A DNA stretch of 64,000 nucleotides from Ostrinia nubilalis (taxonomy: Eukaryota; Arthropoda; Insecta; Lepidoptera; Crambidae). The notes beneath the pieces were generated by a model. That model was given only the letters and a program-made list of their open reading frames with translations. It was not told the origin of the DNA and did not search any database. Of this stretch, positions 24,962 to 36,648 are shown piece by piece. The translations under genes and the position numbers were made by a program. Every line of letters starts with the position of its first letter. Position 1 is the first letter of the stretch. Where the stretch lies: positions 14,338,012 to 14,402,011 of the forward strand of contig NC_087106.1 of the NCBI RefSeq assembly GCF_963855985.1. Direction: 5' to 3'.

Positions 24962-26769
24962 AAATAAAACCTTCGATTTCAAAGAAAACATTCATTTCGT
25001 TTTCAATTTCGGATATTTACATGGCGGTGCGTGATTCGAGCGTCAACATGAGCGTCATACGAGTCTGTTGTTCTACTCATTTCATATTGAAACCCACGGT
25101 TTGTGATACGAGTGTATGACCCAATCTCTATGTTTGACGGAATACGGGCTAGTTTCGAATAAAAGGTTAGATCCATCATACAATAGATTCAGTTCACGCA
25201 CGGGCAGTCGTTCAAAACGACAAACATGGGAATTTATAGTTATTGGTAGGAACCGAGCTGATGTTAGATGAATGGAGCCCCTGTGGTATAGCAAGTTCAA
25301 TTTGAGCTGTTGTTTTGGCTAGGAGCTTTTTATTTGGTCGTACCAGCCTTGATTTATAGGGGTCGTTTAATAATGTAGGTATATTTCCATTCTATTATAA
25401 GACATACAATGAAGTTTCCTCGTAATATTATTATATCATAATAAAAAGGATTTATGCCATCAGACCACCTACCCAACAGGGTTCACTTGGAAAGATTACG
25501 GTCACTAAAGTTTAAGTTCACTTCAATGTATGGATGAGACCGCACACCAAGCGAAAGATTGTAGCATCCTATTTTTTATCTTAGTTGGTAGAAATGCTAT
25601 GTTGCAGCAAAAATCTCGTCACCATCCTTACTAATTTGTATTTGATCGATAGAGATCGCCCCAAAAATATCAAGTAACTGGCGAAGGACCAATTTAGAGG
25701 CAAAAAGATATTTTAGCAGTCAAATGCAGAGCAAGAGTGTTATCATTGCATTGCAAATAAATTGGCTTATCCAACGCGGAAGAAACCGGCTCTTATCAGT
25801 AATCTGCGCGCAGCCTCCGGCGCCTGATAACGCTTATCAGAGGAAAACTCCGCTTGGCGGCTGGATAATTGGATTTTCTGCGTTTACAATACTTTCTTAT
25901 TCAGTTTTCCATGTGCTACTTTGAGATTGACTTACTTAGAATAAGTAGGTAGATAACTTATAATCGTATATTAAATACGAAAATAGATACAAGAAAAATA
26001 AACAATAACCAGTAGGTAATAAAAGTTTGTCCACTCACCTCATGTAACAACAGCTTACAAACTAAACAAGCGCTAATTATTACTAACACATCACTAACCG
26101 CTGTACAACCTACAGTTAGGGCGCCCACACACTGGCGCTGTCACCGCGAGCGAGCGCTCGGCGCGTGTTATAAGCATGCTGCGAGCGCCATGACGCGGCC
26201 GCTCGCCAGGGAACCCTGCGAGGACTAAGGCCACTCTGGGAGGGCGGGACGCCGGTATGTACGAGGGAACCAGGAAAGGTCAAGTTCGTGCTTCCTTGAA
26301 CAATGTTACGCAAGATTTCAGGGATGATTCCCGTGCAAAATTTGAAAATTGAAAGGCCACATAGATATTGTTTTACGTTAAATTCAATTATTTCAGTACG
26401 CTCATCACATTTATCATGCTGAATTAACAAAACATGTAACTGAAATTCAATAGAAGTGAAAATACTGTTTGAACTAAATAACTATGTATCTAAGATAAAA
26501 ACAATCATGAGGACAAAGGCAGTTCGTTTTTTTTTTTTTTTTCAAGTTGTTTATTTCAAATAATGAGGACAATAACGATTTCATGAACATCTGCAACATT
26601 TTATTGTGTCTTAGTTATAAAACGTTTTAAAGTACTTATTAAGAGAGAATAAAAATAACATGACCACTACAAAAACACCGAACAAATGCTAAAATGCCGA
26701 TTTAAGAAATGACTCCCTCCCGCATAAAACATCCGCAGCATCTGCACCACGTGAATTAATCTCGAGTCA

Positions 26770-26806
26770 CCCCTCCCTTTCTCTCGCACCCCTTTCCCCA
26801 CACCCC
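26770..26806 (-). other. Candidate G-quadruplex tract (minus strand)
   Basis: Plus-strand C-runs of 4, 3, 4, 4 and 4 bases become minus-strand G-runs. Three runs have 3-base loops; the fourth needs an 11-base loop. This is weaker than the tract at 521-547. Confidence 0.4.
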
Positions 26807-29800
26807 AGAGCGGGAGGTGCGATCTTTGTATCGCGCAAGTCTTCCCCAGGGCAGTGATCGTACGCCGCGGCAATCAATATGCGTTACGCGGAGTGACGAG
26901 CGTGTAACGAAAGTGAGAGGACGCCATAAAACCATAATTAGAATTTATATAGACCATGTTTGGGAAAGAAATCGCTGGGCGGAGAGGGTTTAAAATGTTA
27001 AGTAGGAGCAAATGTAATTACGCTTATGGCAATGGCGGATACACGCTATAAGGAAACGCAATGGATTAGCAACTTTATGGCTATAGTGCCTAAAAGCTTC
27101 GGATCACTGAGTTGTTGCTTTCTTCTGCAAAGTTCAGACTCTACCATAGAGTGTGGCTTATACATTTGCATTTATTTATCAGACATATTGACCAAATACA
27201 TATAAGTTTTCGTTGGTGGTAACGACAGACTAAGTTCAGACTTTTAAAAAGAAATTACAAAAAATAACTGACTAGATCTACGAAGATTGGAACAAAGCCC
27301 AATAAAACTTTGAGGAATGTAAACAAAAGTACGAGAACAATTTCATTCTACTTTACGTAACTTTAAAGCGTGTTAAGAGCTGTTGAAAAGCTTTAGTGCG
27401 ATATTTGTGAAAGAACAGTCGCCACAGAATAAAACTCGAAACTTTTTCATATCCAATTGAGCCCAATTGAAACAGTCAAGTGTCGAGGCTAGTTATTTGC
27501 CGTGGGAACTTCTCTCCCGGGGGATGGATTGGTGGGTATTATGATTATTTATAGGTTTCGGGGGTTCATCGAATTAACGTCTGGGCTTGTTTCAATGTTT
27601 ATGTTGTCTGGTGCCACTAAATCTATTAAAGTTTATCTCCGTGGGTCGAGATAGGGGACAGTGGGAATAATTTTGTTGATCATACTTGAAAATATTTAGG
27701 GGAGAGATATTGATGTCTGTAGTTTTTAAATATTTTGACACGACGTAATTAGAATGGTGGGAACTATTTCAATCGAATAATTTAAATAACTATCTGTAGC
27801 TAAAACAAATTCCAACGCAGGTGTCACAATTATATACATAACGTACCTACAATATGTATCTCTATTTACCAGCTGATAATATGTAGGTACCTTGAATGAA
27901 TCATCAAGAACCAAACAACACAGAACACGTGAACACTACCAAAACATTTAAGTATATTTGCACAATAAATTCTTAGAATACTTTCTATTCATTCTTACAA
28001 GAAAATAAATTAAATGGAAAAGTGTGTTTGATCTGTTTTCGTTGGAGGAATGTTTGGCTCCAATTAGCAACACACGCCAATTTGCTGGTGATATCATTAA
28101 TAAGTTTGCCGCCATTTTGGTAATATTCGTACAACGGACGCGTGAGTGCGTACGAGGAGATAAAACAGTTTAATTTATGATATATTTTTGTTTACCACAG
28201 TCCACAATGTGTTCGTAGTAAGAATGAGGTCAATGGCGAAGTGGATGGACAGCAAGTAGAATGATGCATATTTTGAACTATTTTTATCTTGAACTTGATC
28301 CTCAAAACAAAACTTTAAACATAACAAAGACAGGTACAAAAGCGTTTCTCTCAATTAGAACCGCGAAAAGATCGCTAGATATGCCAAGATTTCAGGAATT
28401 TTATCAGGATCTAACGCATCCGTCGCGGCTGGAAATAACTGAAGGTCGAGGGAGGGCGGGAGGAGCCGAAATAGTGCACTATTTGTGCACCCGCTGCCAA
28501 GAACTTGACGCAGCCCTCGGTGGGTTGAAGATGGTAAATCGAAGAGAAAAAGCAGAATCAGCCCTTAATCATTTTATCAACAGGAAAAACATCAGGAGAC
28601 TGTCTGTCCAAGTAAAAAATTGATTAATAATGCAATTGCATAAAAAATACCTGTATCTAATAGTTTAGCAAAACCTAAAAACTTTTCCGTTACTACGTTA
28701 CGCTTTGTAGCTACTTAACACGTTGTACTGGGGGCGATGGGAGATCATCGTAAATAGAAACTTTAAAAAACCTGGAAAACTTTAAACTGTACCTAAAAAG
28801 TGGTACTTTTTATTCAGCTAACTAGGTACACAGGTGTTTGACCGTATTGCAGACACAGTAATTGGACAAACGCCGTCTTTTTAGCCATCGTATCAGTTCA
28901 GATTTACTCACTCAACTATAACTACACGGATCGTGGAGACTGCTACAAGAACGGGCAAAAAATCACGCTTTTTGTTATAATTTGTACGTCAATTAGTGTA
29001 TTTAGTGGTAGTTTGAGACTGCCACAACTGTAGTTTATTGCAGAGAACCTGTAGGTGTTGCGTCAGCGGTAATAGTATTAAATAATGCCGTTAGCAGCTG
29101 ATAAGTATAGCGTAGTATAGCGCTTGCAGCCGTCTAGACGCGCGTGCGAGCCGCAATGCGCCACTGCGTTACTTTGCTTCTGTTGGTCTGGCGGCCTGTC
29201 ATATATTATTTAAGGGAGATTTTTATTTAAAGTTCCCCGCCACGTTTTTCTGACCTCCTGTTTGTATGTAGAGCCAGTAGAGCTAATCTCGGAATGAATG
29301 GCAGAAAGTTCAGATTCAGAAGAATTAATCAAGTCTACATTTGGGAATAGAGATAATATTGAAAATATTGAAATTCTGAATAAATAAAACAGCTGAAAGT
29401 ATTAATTTATTAGAGATTGGGGATTTGCTTAAATCACGCTCTGCACATGAAATTTTTTTTCAACTTTTAAATAATAAAAAACATGCTACAACACAAAATA
29501 TTCAATACCACCCACTCATTATAACGTAAATTATGTTATAAAAATATCCAAATTGCCAACTTCAAGCTCAGTAAACAAACAAGACTACACAAAAACCATT
29601 TAACTTTCCTCAGCACGCAAAATTATGAAAATATTTCCCGTCTGCACAAGAGGGCAGACAGAGGGCCGTAGCACCCTCCTCCGAGGCTGCATCGTTCACG
29701 CTTGTTTGTGTTGCCAGCCGCGATATTTTAGCGGGAATGCCAATGGATTCGCTATTCATAATGAAATATTCGTCTGGAATACGATCCTTATGGAATGAGG

Positions 29801-30058
29801 AAGTGAATACAATAACGTTATTGATTAGGGTACTTTTATGTCGTTGTTTTTAGATAATACGAGTATAAAGGATAATGTGATCTGAATAGTTATTTATCAC
29901 TTCCAAGAATTCTATAAAAACTAAGATGAAAATAAAATAATATACAGAGCTTGAAGTGACAATTAGATATCGTCGTTTAAGTTCTATCACCACGTAAGTC
30001 ATTTTTAGCAACTTTTCAAGAGATTGGACGAAAAGACGCGTCTTTCGATTTTCTAGCG

Positions 30059-30301
30059 CAGCGGTTCCCGAAAGGTGGTCCGCGGAACCCTGGGGTTCCG
30101 TGGAAAGGCCGCAAGGGTTCCGTAAAAAATATTATCCCACGTTTCGTGACCGACGTTGTTCGCGCGCACCGACTTGTTTACAAATAATTGCATAAAAACT
30201 TTATTGTTTTTCATTTAAATTTCCATTTATCAAAGTAGGTTTCCGCTAGGAAAAGTATAATCAATTAGGGTTCCTTGGCAAAAAAAAATTGGGAAACCCT
30301 G
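30059..30301. mobile_element. Short hAT-like MITE
   Basis: The left end CAGCGGTTCCCGAA and right end TTGGGAAACCCTG form an imperfect terminal inverted repeat of the CAG(N)GGTTCCC type common in hAT elements. The flanking octamers TTCTAGCG (30051-30058) and CTCTATCG (30302-30309) agree at six of eight positions, compatible with an aged 8-bp duplication. The body has the GGTCCGCGGAACCCTGGGGT and GGGTTCC repeats typical of such ends. It is 243 bp and non-coding. Confidence 0.65.
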
Positions 30302-30309
30302 CTCTATCG

Positions 30310-33130
30310 AATGGCATCAAAATGACAAAACCGCCAAAAAATTACTTACGTGGTGATATTATAACTTAAACAACAATATGTAAATGTCTAATATGTATGT
30401 ATAAATAAATTACCACTAATGTACATTTTTGGGCTAACATATTAGAAAAGAAAGAAAATTGTTTCTTTATTTATTATTTTCATTAATTTCCTCGATAATT
30501 TTAGTTTAAGTACACAGTCAGAGGGGCAGGAGGAAGCAAAGAACCGTGAAACAACCCTCGGGAGTGCCGAGTGCCGCCTGCTTTGATCAACTTTGCTTAA
30601 TTCTCACAGGGATCGTTCCTAATAGGACTGAGTGCTAATGACCGGCAGCGCTGGGGTTAATGAAATAAATGGCTAAATCCAGACGAAAACGGTAATTAGA
30701 GACGGCTAACGGCTAAGAGGCACTAACGAATTTAATTTGAATCCTAGTTTCCTCAAATTAATAAGATTAGTGCAGCACCTTGAAATTTTGTACCATTATG
30801 AGTGTAACTTTACCTCTACAAGTTGTTATTACGTTACAATTTCACAATTACACAAAATATTGTTTTCTTCTAGACTTATGACGCAAAATAGTTAATATCT
30901 CCCTTCTATTTGCCATGTCAGAAGAATTTATGGCACATATTCTACGTAAGACTGGTTACACACAGGCAACAAAGACTACAGTATCCTCCGCCCAGTCCGA
31001 TGTGTACTCAGCCGGTCGCGCGCGCCTCCGTCTGTGAGGAAATAATTCAGTAAGTATTGTCTTCCTTCGACTTTGGAAGCTCAAAACAGCTGTACTCATA
31101 TCATTGGCAAGAGTTATAGGATCACTATATTTTTGCGGTATTAATTCATTGTTCAAAATTTTATAATTTATTGCCTTCGGAGATAGAGGCGTAGAATACG
31201 ATTTTCAGGGGCTGAAACTAAAAATTAAAAGAAACATTTTAAAGCTAGTCGGTTATCCTTAGTTAGATTGCAGTTCAGTTGTTTCACTTGAAAACAGCCT
31301 TAAAAAGAAGTACTCTTAAGCCTCGCCTTGCAAGAATACACTCAAATACTCTATATCACACACAGAAGCTACATCAGCGTGAACTTCAAATGGTAACTTT
31401 AACCGCTCATAACCATACACCAATCAAAAGATCAGCGTTCCATCATCATTCGATGAAAGACCGACCCCTGAAACAATAAATCCGCCCGAAATAAAATGGT
31501 AATATCAACAGACAGGCTTTCTATTTGATGGCCGCTGATCCGTCATCGCGGGCAACGCATCGAAGATCAAAGGGCTATATTGGTCAGCACACAAACCGAT
31601 CGGAAGGTGTTTACAGCTGCAGCTACGGGTTAACAGAAAGAAAGTGATATATCAACAAGTGGAGGAGTAAAAGTGGAGTACTCGTCTCATCAAAGATTGT
31701 GAAAGATCGAATGTAGCATGTACTACGATTGCTCTAAAGAATCAAATGCAATTCATAGACCAAATGTACCCAAAGTCTATATCCGTTATTCAGTTGCCAG
31801 ATACATATACACACATTTAATCAGACAATGTAGTGAATTGGGCAAATCTTATAGGCTTGTACAAAACCTTGATAAAGTTTCAGAGATTTCAGCAATTATA
31901 TTTACCTATCTGCACTGTTAAAAACAACAATGAATATCTAGAAAACATTTTGTAAAAGTAAATAACATGTTTAAACACGAGTGATGGACTTATAATGAAA
32001 AATTATTACTTCATTATTATCGTAAATAAAATACAATCAATGTTTGCTAATCAATAGCGCATAACAGTCTAAATGTTATATTTTTTGTTAATTATTATAA
32101 AAAAAGAACACGAAATGTGTCGTAGAAAAACAATTATAGAATATAGTTGCGAGGCTTTCATTTTCAATTTAAAATAATTAAAATGAATTAATCAAATACT
32201 TCATGATACAAAAGCAGACTACATTTGGCAAATATGTGAACGTATTGTGCTGTAGATGTACAAAACAAGTAAATTGTAATGACAATGAAACATATGGCGA
32301 CGTTTAATCATTATTTGCACAGTTTATTGGCGATTCAAATAAACTGCCATAATGGTGCGCCATTGGAAGGAAAATAAAACGTAGGTATAATTTATTATGA
32401 TATTACAATTATTATTTATCTTCGTGTTACCACAGAATAATAATAAGTACTACGTACAGAAGTTTTACTTCGCGAAGGTATTTAAAAAAATGTATGCTCA
32501 ATGTCATTAACAATATGGTGTAATTTAGCCTGTCTCAAGAGTTAAGCACCATTTTGTTGACAAACGTCAGTGATCGGCACTGCGCCGAAGCTATAGGGCT
32601 GACTTCGGTAAAATGATGTGACGTGAGGTGCCAAACTGGGGAAAATGGCGGAGGAAATACATGATTTAGCATGAATTATCATGAATAATATTAATTACTT
32701 ATTTACTTCTCAGTGTCTTGAGGCAACTTAAAAAAAGTACATTCTGTGTTTTTATTATTATTTAGGCAGTTAAATACTGCACAGTATTTAGTACACCATT
32801 TTCTTTATTTTCTTCCATCATACACAAGAATACGCATGCATGCGTGAGTCAATGTTCGCTCGTATGTGAGGCCTTGTCGAATAGTATCCTGTAGGTGGGC
32901 CATCGTGCGTGTTTTGTTTTCGATGTAAACTCGCGGAGATGAACAGGCCTGGTGTTACCTATTGTGATAGTACGTATTTCGATAAATCTATATCGTGTAG
33001 GTACTATTACGAAATTTTGGTATTATTAATTCATTAAAAAGCACGCAACGAAAAAAATAGTATTGGCACTTTGACTGGAAAAGTTTAGGAAACAGTTTTT
33101 TTGACGTTTACATACAGAAACTTATAATGG
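30310..33130. other. AT-rich non-coding stretch
   Basis: No gene or element recognised. Small open frames at 31279-31479 and 31718-31921 have no motif support. A short GC-containing segment at 32565-32640 resembles dispersed repeat sequence but shows no inverted ends. Confidence 0.4.
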
Positions 33131-33290
33131 CCGACCAAGTGAAATCGGCAGTGGGAGACAGGACAGCGGCGTATGTGACTGCACCAGACAATCTGCCAAC
33201 AGAGAGAGATGGCGGGAGATCGTGCGGAGAGTTGTATCTCTACAACCGACTTGAACAACGCCTCAACGTGACCACAATGCGTTGTTTTGA
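33131..33290 (+). pseudogene. Possible LINE ORF2 C-terminal fragment
   Basis: The frame in phase with TGA at 33252-33254 reads RQSANRERWREIVRRVVSLQ just before that stop, and TTPQRDHNA after it. This resembles the C-terminal end of LINE reverse transcriptase proteins of the form NRxRWRxIVRR. No reverse-transcriptase core is nearby, so any element is heavily truncated. Identification is from memory of the motif and is weak. Confidence 0.35.
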
Positions 33291-33310
33291 AGGATCGATC
33301 TAACTCATCA

Positions 33311-34099
33311 TCACACCTGACATGCTGTTTTATGAAGAGAAAAACCGTTTTGCTAACTATCAATATTAAAAAGTAACCACTTATGAAACATATGAAAAAC
33401 GCCTTTACATTCAGGAGGGAAATGTCGGGCATTACATCACAAAGAGCCGGCGGTGATACCGCCAGGATGCGGGCGGTCCTTCGCGGCTCTTCCGACCACT
33501 CTCGCTTCCCGCCGCATGAACATGTTCCAGCTAATATCCGACTACAAGTGTTGCTAACGTGTTTAACTACTGAATGGACTTGTAAAATTATTCTAATATC
33601 ACATATTCTGGTGTAACAGTCTCTTTCAAGTTTTTTTAACTTGATTTTCTGAAAGGAATATGATTGGTCTGATTGAGACGCGCCTGCAACAGCTTATAAG
33701 GTTTCACCGTGGAAGGTTTACCCACTATAGAAGAAGGCTTATGTTTAAAATAGCATGATAAGTGAAATGATTTTACAGATTATGATTTCTTTGTCCATCG
33801 TACTCTTCACCACTATAAAATTAAGTAGCATATTTTTTATTGTAGCGTTTTTCAGACTCAGTCGAAGAATAAAAAGCCAAGCCGGTATCAATTAATTTGT
33901 TTTCCGCGTATGAAAAAACTAAATTGATCTAACCAGGCCCACACTTAGCACAAGCTGCTTAATGAAGTCATTAATAATAATTACAGCCCTACCTATTCCC
34001 ACCTGAACCGCACGCTCGAGCGGTTCTATTTCGGGCCCTATTCCTACGCTCGGTGGAAAGGAAGGAAGTTCGCTCGACAAAAATACTGACATCTGTCTC
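33311..34099. other. Non-coding stretch
   Basis: Contains a GC-richer patch (about 33445-33515) and a small palindrome around GAACCGCACGCTCGAGCGGT near 34003-34022. No gene recognised. Confidence 0.35.
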
Positions 34100-34196
34100 T
34101 ATGGCCGAACGACCTGTCGAGCTTTGTAGAAACAAAAACATACGGGTCGAATTGAGAACCTCCTCCTTTTTTTGAAGTCGGTTGAAAAGATAGGTA
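34100..34196 (+). mobile_element. RTE-type LINE 3' tail fragment
   Basis: The block ACGGGTCGAATTGAGAACCT followed by CCTCCTTTTTTTGAAGTCGG is a 3'-terminal sequence I recognise from lepidopteran RTE-like retroelements. No coding part is attached; it is a severely 5'-truncated insertion. Its left boundary is uncertain. Confidence 0.6.
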
Positions 34197-36449
34197 GGTC
34201 TGAACTAAACAAATATTAATTTCTAAACCAGAAATCGGTATTTTAAACAACAACTAATATCAGGATTAACTAAATAGTTACATAGGTATGGATATTGTGA
34301 ATAATAGTTTGTTATTTTTTTCGTAGCAAATGGATAGCAAGCTGTCAGAGATATCACATACAACTTGATTCTTATAAGATGATAATATACCTGATGATGA
34401 TGAAGTTTCCTTTTCAAATAAATTATTGAACATATAGAATATGACATTGATATATTAATATGTTAAGTACTTCTATTACAAGTCCTGGATATTTTTTATT
34501 GCAAATAATGAAAGACAACTCCGATAGACTCTGTAAATACAAATGCAATAACAGCATATACCCACTAAGAAGAAAGGAAGATACTTCGTAAGGCACGTTC
34601 TGGGAATGAGTTATTTTGACTACTCATATAGCAAACAATAACACTTAGGACAAGGTTTTTATGTTCAGTATAATGTTTATCACTAAACTGTCACTGGTTT
34701 TGCAACATCACTTCAAAGTAACTTGGAAACTCGAATTCTAAGAAGCAGCTTACGAAAAGCCACTTGGAAGTGTTTCTAAACATCTAAATGACAAGTGCCT
34801 CCATTTGAATACTGTGTGCCAACTTTATCGCGCCATTTCACACTATCTACATCTTCTGAAGCGCAAACGAGCGAGTTTGCCCATTACCAAAAACGTTTAA
34901 CCATAACGCAAGTCTATTTCAGTTGCGTATAAACTCTTTGGGAATTTACCATTCTTTGAATTTTTAACTTTTTAACTGGGACTTAGAGGTTAAAATACCT
35001 CGCTGAAAACTATTTACCACAGATAGAACATGCTGCATTCTGCTCTTTATTACGAGTACCGAAGAATTAAAAGTCCGTACGCGAGTTATGAATATGACGC
35101 GCTCGTTATGTGTGGTTGCATAATGTGCTCTAGCACAATAGAGTAAGGCCCATAATGGGGAGCGTGCGTAGTTTGCATAGCGGTGCAGCGCATGCGCGGG
35201 TCGAACCGGTCTGCGGCCGCGCAGCTCTTTTTATGCACGCGTGTATAGGGCTGCCGACAATACCATATTTCAAAACTTTATTTTTGATTTTGATAGTATC
35301 GTATTTGATTGAGATAGGCCCCCTTAATTTATGTTTATTGTCCGTGGTGCATATCTTTTCATAAAGGTTACTAAACCTTTGTTTGTCACCTGTCATCCGC
35401 TTTACGACGGCGGTAAGTCGAACCTTAAGTTCGAACTCCTCCTATGTTCTTCTGATTAATTTCGTTGCGGGTCCAATGACAGTTTAACTTTCCCCCGGGA
35501 TAAACTAGACCTTCACTGGTTGGGTTTTTATTGGCGGTTAAACTGTAGATCCTGGCTACACAGGAGTTGCAGCGGTGGGAACGAGGTGGGAATAGTCGCG
35601 TATTATCGTATTTGACAATTTTTTCCGAGGTAATGATGCTCCATGAAGATATTTTTTGAAATACATATCAGTGATCATCAAAATATTTTTATAAAAAAAG
35701 AAGAATTTAAGTTTACGATTAGGTACCTATTATTACTCTAGTAATAAATCTTAATTTTCTTAAAAGGTGGGTACAATGTTTTATTTTAGTGGTTAGTCCG
35801 ATTTAAATAATAATAATAATAAAATATTTTTTATATGTTGAAATTATAACAAAGGAAGAGCTTTTTGCCAACAAACAGTTTTTTAACAGCCCTATGGTGT
35901 ACTCGCCGGCCGCCATGAACCAAATTTGGTAAAAGTACGTACCAAGTCATACCCTGGCGAATGCGCCGTGTGCAGAATAAACGCCTTGAGTAAGAATACC
36001 ATCAAATGCATATAAAATACGGTAATTCAACAAGACGAAAGGTAAAATTGTTGTAATACAATACATAGAAAATATTGAGAAAATAGAGGCATACAATATC
36101 ATTTTCAATTCGCAATAGGTCTTCTACATTAGGTACCCTTCTTTGTGCTGTTTGGTTAAAAGCTACTTTAATTTGAGTCGAGATACTTGGATAGATATTT
36201 TACTATGGCTTGTTATGTTTGTTGCATTTACTATTTACTTGCAAATATTACTATTTACTATTCCAATAGACAGATAAGCAAGAGAATTCAATCGAAAGTT
36301 CCCACTTCCATTACAGCTAGCTGCAGCTATATCTAATTTTCATATTTCATGTCCACGAGTTACGATATTTACAATATTCACGCCAATCGACTCCTGCGCA
36401 TTGTCGCTTTCTAACGCGGGTCGAAGCGATGGACTCGGACTATAACTCG

Positions 36450-36480
36450 TCGATTAATCGGTTAATCAAATCGATTACGA
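36450..36480. promoter_or_regulatory. GATTA/TAATC cluster
   Basis: GATTAATCGGTTAATCAAAT is followed by CGATTACG, giving four to five TAATC/GATTA cores in 31 bases on both strands, a few bases from further ATCGAT sites. It is a homeodomain-type motif; function is unproven. Confidence 0.25.
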
Positions 36481-36608
36481 TAATAATAAACTGAGGATCG
36501 ATGTGCCAAGCGAATGCATAACAAGTGCAATAAAAACCAGACTGGGGTGGATCGAACATTCAATAACAATATTTCATATATATTTTTATTGTACATGTGA
36601 TTACATAC

Positions 36609-36611
<3 letters not shown>

Positions 36612-36644
<33 letters not shown>
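36612..36644 (+). repeat. A33 homopolymer
   Basis: An uninterrupted run of 33 A, preceded by ACATACATT and followed by CTCTTTTATTTA. No polyadenylation signal or recognisable retrosequence lies just upstream, so a retroposition origin is not established. Confidence 0.8.

Positions 36645-36648
<4 letters not shown>

Larger units (their letters stand above)
24436..30050. other. Non-coding stretch with duplication, CpG islet and G-rich tract
   Basis: Holds a 26-bp tandem duplication (24910-24961), a CpG islet (about 26110-26260), a T16 run (26527-26542), a G-quadruplex candidate (26770-26806) and a GC patch at about 29125-29165. The open frame at 28261-28623 (120 codons) has no recognisable domain, start context or splice partner and is not called. 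Confidence 0.4.

Noticed and set aside
28261..28623. 120-codon open frame on the plus strand
   Set aside because: No domain, motif or low-complexity signature recognised, no homologous partner exon nearby, and frames of this length occur by chance in 64 kb.
36560..36644. A33 run as the tail of a processed pseudogene
   Set aside because: No polyadenylation signal at the expected distance, no coding similarity upstream and no flanking duplication.
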